Below, piece after piece: positions 6,131 to 8,585 of a DNA stretch of 8,585 nucleotides (its first letter is position 1; each line of letters begins with the position of its first letter). The stretch covers positions 2,568 through 11,152 of the forward strand of contig PXQL01000064.1 of assembly GCA_003021335.1 (NCBI GenBank), read 5' to 3'. This DNA comes from Halobacteriales archaeon QH_10_67_13 (lineage in GTDB: Archaea > Halobacteriota > Halobacteria > Halobacteriales > Haloarculaceae). A model generated the notes under the pieces. That model searched no databases. It was not told where the DNA came from and saw only the letters and a program-made list of their open reading frames with translations. Made by a program: the position numbers and the translations under genes.

Positions 6131-7231
6131 GTGTTTCCCGGGGCCGAAAAATACGACATCGACATTGAGCTCGCGGAGACGGCTGTCGAGGAGCTGCTCT
6201 TGGTCGGCCCGGACGACGTCGACGCCGCCGACCGGCTCACCTTCTCCCGAAACGTGTTCGTGCCGCTGACGACCGCCTGCCGGTACACCTGTACATACTG
6301 CACCTACTACGACCCGCCCGGCACCGAGGCGCTGTTTACCTTCGGCGACGATCCCGACGATCGCTACACCGCCGTCCACGACCAGCTCGATCGGTGGGGC
6401 CACGACTCGATTCACGCGTACCTCCGGCAAGCCTGCGAGATCGCCCTTGAGGAGGGCCTGTTGCCCCACGCCAACCCGGGCGATCAGACCCCCGCGCAGA
6501 TGCGTCGGGTCGCGGATGTCAACGCGAGCATGGGCGTGATGCTCGAGACGACCGCCGACGTGCGGGCCCACGCCGGCCCCCGCAGTAAGTCCCCGGGACA
6601 GCGCCTGGCGACGATCCGGACCGCCGGCGAGCTTGCGGTGCCGTTCACGACGGGCATCCTGGTCGGCATCGGCGAGGGCTGGCGCGACCGGGCGGAGAGT
6701 CTCCTCGCGATCCGGGCGCTGCACGAGCGGTACGGCCACGTCCAGGAGGTGCTCGTCCAGCCCGTCGTCGAGAACGACCGCTGGCGCGGGGGCTCGCCCT
6801 CGGTCGAGACGCTCCGGCAGGCGACGGCGATGGCCAGGGCCGCGCTCCCGCCCGAGGTGTCGGTCCAGGTGCCGCCGAACCTCGCGCCGGCCCAGGAGCT
6901 GCTCGACTGTGGCGTCGACGATCTGGGCGGCGTCTCGCCGGTCACCGACGATCACATCAACCCCGAGCACGCCTGGCCGGCCGTCGAGGAACTCAGGGAG
7001 GTGGCTGCGAGCGGCGACGCCACGCTCACCGAGCGACTGCCGGTCTACGAGCGGTATCTCCCGGGGTCGCTCCGGTCTGACTCCTTCGAGGGCGTTCCGG
7101 CCGACTCGACCCGGGACTGGCTCTCCGAGCGGATTCAGACGGCGATCGGGGCCGAGGACCGGGCCGGCCGACGTTACCGGCGGGCACTCTCCGCGGGGCC
7201 TCCGGCCGCGGCACCCGGCCAACTTCGGTAG
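6131..7231 (+). CDS. cofG: FO synthase subunit 1 (CofG), with an apparent in-frame internal deletion
   Basis: CofG is a radical-SAM enzyme that, with CofH, builds the deazaflavin FO from tyrosine and 5-amino-6-ribitylaminouracil; its half closes the ring from the CofH-made adduct. The [4Fe-4S] motif CX3CX2C is at Cys50, Cys54 and Cys57 (ACRYTCTYC). Later family motifs are intact: EALFTFGDDPDDRY (66-79), LLPHANPG, SMGVMLETT, PFTTGILVGIGE and GVDDLGGVSPVTDDHINPE. Between DPPG (61-64) and TEALF (65-69), however, the family normally has about 24-28 further residues (a Leu/Glu-rich helix ending in RRGA..GC); for example the CofG half of mycobacterial FbiC has 28 there. Here they are absent with the frame kept. 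That helix should be alpha-1 of the barrel, so activity is doubtful if the sequence is correct. The GTG start fits both the family N-terminus and a TATA-like box 24-25 nt upstream. The product is 366 residues. Confidence 0.9.
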   Translation: MFPGAEKYDIDIELAETAVEELLLVGPDDVDAADRLTFSRNVFVPLTTACRYTCTYCTYYDPPGTEALFTFGDDPDDRYTAVHDQLDRWGHDSIHAYLRQACEIALEEGLLPHANPGDQTPAQMRRVADVNASMGVMLETTADVRAHAGPRSKSPGQRLATIRTAGELAVPFTTGILVGIGEGWRDRAESLLAIRALHERYGHVQEVLVQPVVENDRWRGGSPSVETLRQATAMARAALPPEVSVQVPPNLAPAQELLDCGVDDLGGVSPVTDDHINPEHAWPAVEELREVAASGDATLTERLPVYERYLPGSLRSDSFEGVPADSTRDWLSERIQTAIGAEDRAGRRYRRALSAGPPAAAPGQLR

Positions 7232-7265
7232 GCACTTCTCTCGTTGGGGATAACTGCCCTCGTCG

Positions 7266-8063
7266 ATGGTCGCTCTCGAGAGCCTCGTGCTCGTCTTTCT
7301 CGCGGGGCTGGTCACGGCACTTGCGACCGGCATCGGGGCGCTTCCGTTCTTTCTAATCGAGGAGATCAGCACCCGTCAGAACGTTGTCCTCTGGGGATTC
7401 GCCTCCGGAGTCATGGTCGCCGCCTCGCTGTTCGGTCTCGTCGAGGAGGGCCTGACGGCGGGCACACCGGCTGAGATCGTGGTGGGTGCCGCCGCCGGGG
7501 TGGCGCTGGTGGCGGTCTCGAGTTTCCTGCTGTCCGACGTCGATACCAACCCCCGACGGTACGAACAGGCTGACTTCGGGACGCTGTTGCTCATCCTCGG
7601 GGTCCTGACGGTTCACAGTTTTCCGGAAGGAATCGCCGTCGGAGTCTCGTTTGCCGACCTCGGGCTCGAGGCCGGGATCGGGCTGTTCGGGCTGAGCGTG
7701 CCGGCGCTCGCGGTGTTCATGACGATCGCGATCTCGATCCATAACGTTCCGGAGGGAACCGCGATCTCGATCCCGCTGCGAGCGATGGGCGTCTCGAAGT
7801 GGCGGATGGTCTGGTGGTCGGTGTTTTCGAGTCTCCCGCAGCCGATCGGGGCGGTGATCGCGTTTGCGTTCGTTCGGGTCGCTAGGGACTTCCTTCCGAT
7901 CGGATTCGGGTTCGCGGCCGGCGCGATGGTGTATCTGGTGGCGACCGAGTTCGTCCCCGAGGCCCTCGAGTCCGGCCGCGAGCTGTCCTCGGGTGGCTAT
8001 CCGGAACTGCTTGCCGGGCTTGCAGTCGGAGCCGGATTGATGTTGCCGCTGTCGGTTATGTGA
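7266..8063 (+). CDS. ZIP-family divalent metal transporter
   Basis: This 265-residue membrane protein belongs to the ZIP (Zrt/Irt-like) family, which imports Zn2+, Fe2+ or related ions into the cytoplasm. About eight hydrophobic spans are visible (roughly 5-28, 42-60, 72-91, 105-127, 138-165, 180-203, 208-227 and 248-265). The two hallmark metal-binding motifs are present: HSFPEG (117-122) in span 4 and HNVPEG (159-164) in span 5, together with a late ATEFVPEA (226-233) holding acidic residues of the type that line the site. The cytoplasmic loop after span 3 lacks the His-rich stretch of many ZIPs, so ion preference cannot be judged. It starts 34 nt after cofG with no clear TATA-like box at the expected place, suggesting read-through from the upstream cluster. 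It converges on cofH with 32 nt between the stop codons. A link to the iron-sulfur enzymes CofG and CofH is conceivable but unproven. Confidence 0.93.
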   Translation: MVALESLVLVFLAGLVTALATGIGALPFFLIEEISTRQNVVLWGFASGVMVAASLFGLVEEGLTAGTPAEIVVGAAAGVALVAVSSFLLSDVDTNPRRYEQADFGTLLLILGVLTVHSFPEGIAVGVSFADLGLEAGIGLFGLSVPALAVFMTIAISIHNVPEGTAISIPLRAMGVSKWRMVWWSVFSSLPQPIGAVIAFAFVRVARDFLPIGFGFAAGAMVYLVATEFVPEALESGRELSSGGYPELLAGLAVGAGLMLPLSVM

Positions 8064-8095
8064 GCCCGAATCGCCGACCGCACTCTCACTCGAGA

Positions 8096-8584
8096 TCAGC
8101 GGCGCTCGGCCTCAACCAGCGGTGTGCCGTCCGCGCGCGGCCCAAGCCGCGGGCCGAAGGGCGGATCGTCCGGGTCGATCCGGCGGCGGCGCTCGTAGTC
8201 CGTCGAGCGCTCGACGGGCACGCGGCCGATCGCCGTGATCATCTCGACGTACTCGTCGAACGAGCGGGCCTCGCCGAACCCGCCGCCGGCCCGCTTAGTG
8301 ATCTCTTCGGAGAGGATCGTCCCCATGAAATCGTCGGCCCCGCAGAAGAGCATCTTCAGCCCCTGTTGGTCGCCGTATTTCACCCACGAGGACTGGACGT
8401 GCTCGACGTTGTCCAAGAAGAGCCGCGAGACGGCGATCATCAGCTCGTCCTCGTCGGTCGTGGCGCCCCCCTCGACCATGCCCCGGTCGTACAGCGGCGT
8501 GTTCGCGTGGACAAAGGAGAGAGGCACGAACTCGGTGATCGCACCGGTCCGGTCCTGGAGCTGCCGGATCCGTTCTAAGTGTCT
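8096..8584 (-). CDS. cofH: FO synthase subunit 2 (CofH), C-terminal part (cut by window edge)
   Basis: Reading leftward from the right edge, 162 sense codons of CofH remain, preceded by the rest of the gene outside the window. CofH is the radical-SAM enzyme that joins a tyrosine-derived unit to 5-amino-6-ribitylaminouracil, the first step of FO synthesis, with CofG finishing the ring. Diagnostic C-terminal family motifs are seen in order: RHLERIRQLQDRTG at the edge, EFVPLSFVHANTPLY, HVQSSWVKYGDQQGL, CGADDFMGTILSEEITKRAGG and the end region IGRVPVERSTDY followed by FGPRLGPRADGTPL. The frame is intact throughout. The [4Fe-4S] cysteine motif belongs to the N-terminal half and is not in view. The gene is convergent with the cofG-ZIP side, so it is not in the same transcript as cofG. 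Confidence 0.94.
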   Translation of the reverse strand, partial: RHLERIRQLQDRTGAITEFVPLSFVHANTPLYDRGMVEGGATTDEDELMIAVSRLFLDNVEHVQSSWVKYGDQQGLKMLFCGADDFMGTILSEEITKRAGGGFGEARSFDEYVEMITAIGRVPVERSTDYERRRRIDPDDPPFGPRLGPRADGTPLVEAERR

Positions 8585-8585
8585 C

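Noticed and set aside
6038..7372. 444-codon minus-strand open frame opposite cofG
   Set aside because: Motif-free, Arg/Val/Gly-rich translation antisense to clear radical-SAM motifs.
8064..8095. Possible terminator between the ZIP gene and cofH
   Set aside because: The 32-bp gap has no T-tract or convincing hairpin on either strand.
8060..8578. Plus-strand open frame opposite cofH
   Set aside because: The minus strand holds long, specific CofH motifs; the plus frame shows none.

Overview
The window is haloarchaeal chromosomal DNA. It is very GC-rich with strong G/C at third codon positions, the proteins are acidic and Asp/Glu-rich, several genes start with no Shine-Dalgarno and carry a TATA-like hexamer about 25-27 nt upstream (leaderless transcription), and the gene set includes the archaeal tubulin-like CetZ and coenzyme F420 synthesis genes. 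No tRNA, rRNA, CRISPR array or insertion sequence was seen.

Left part (1-2374): the 5' portion of an ICC-like metallophosphoesterase (minus strand, cut by the window edge) diverges from a complete class I PLP aminotransferase. The 91 bp between them holds two back-to-back TATA-like boxes and a small inverted repeat. Next comes an unrecognised 264-residue protein that looks composite: two ordered parts joined by a low-complexity linker.

Middle (2395-3475): thymidylate kinase on the minus strand, with a likely GTG start. Directly behind its promoter, on the plus strand, lies the C-terminal part of an NDUFA9-like NAD(P)-binding SDR protein. Its whole N-terminal Rossmann region is absent, so it is treated as a gene remnant.

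Right part (3561-8063): a tight plus-strand cluster runs cetZ (CetZ1-type, with Glu at 218), an exported or membrane-anchored protein overlapping cetZ by 32 nt, cofC (3 nt gap), cofG (31 nt gap, with its own possible promoter) and a ZIP-family metal transporter (34 nt gap). The C-terminal part of cofH enters convergently from the right edge. CofG and CofH together make FO, the deazaflavin chromophore of F420, and CofC activates the phospholactate-type side chain, so most of the F420 core pathway is represented here beside a cytoskeletal gene.

The main oddities are two clean losses. The SDR gene lacks its N-terminal half. cofG has an in-frame internal gap of about 24-28 codons just after the radical-SAM cysteine motif, removing the segment expected to form the first helix of the barrel. 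Either the genome carries real deletions or the assembly has collapsed at these places; the reading frames stay open in both cases. The cetZ promoter also carries a perfect 8-bp inverted repeat wrapped around its likely TATA box.
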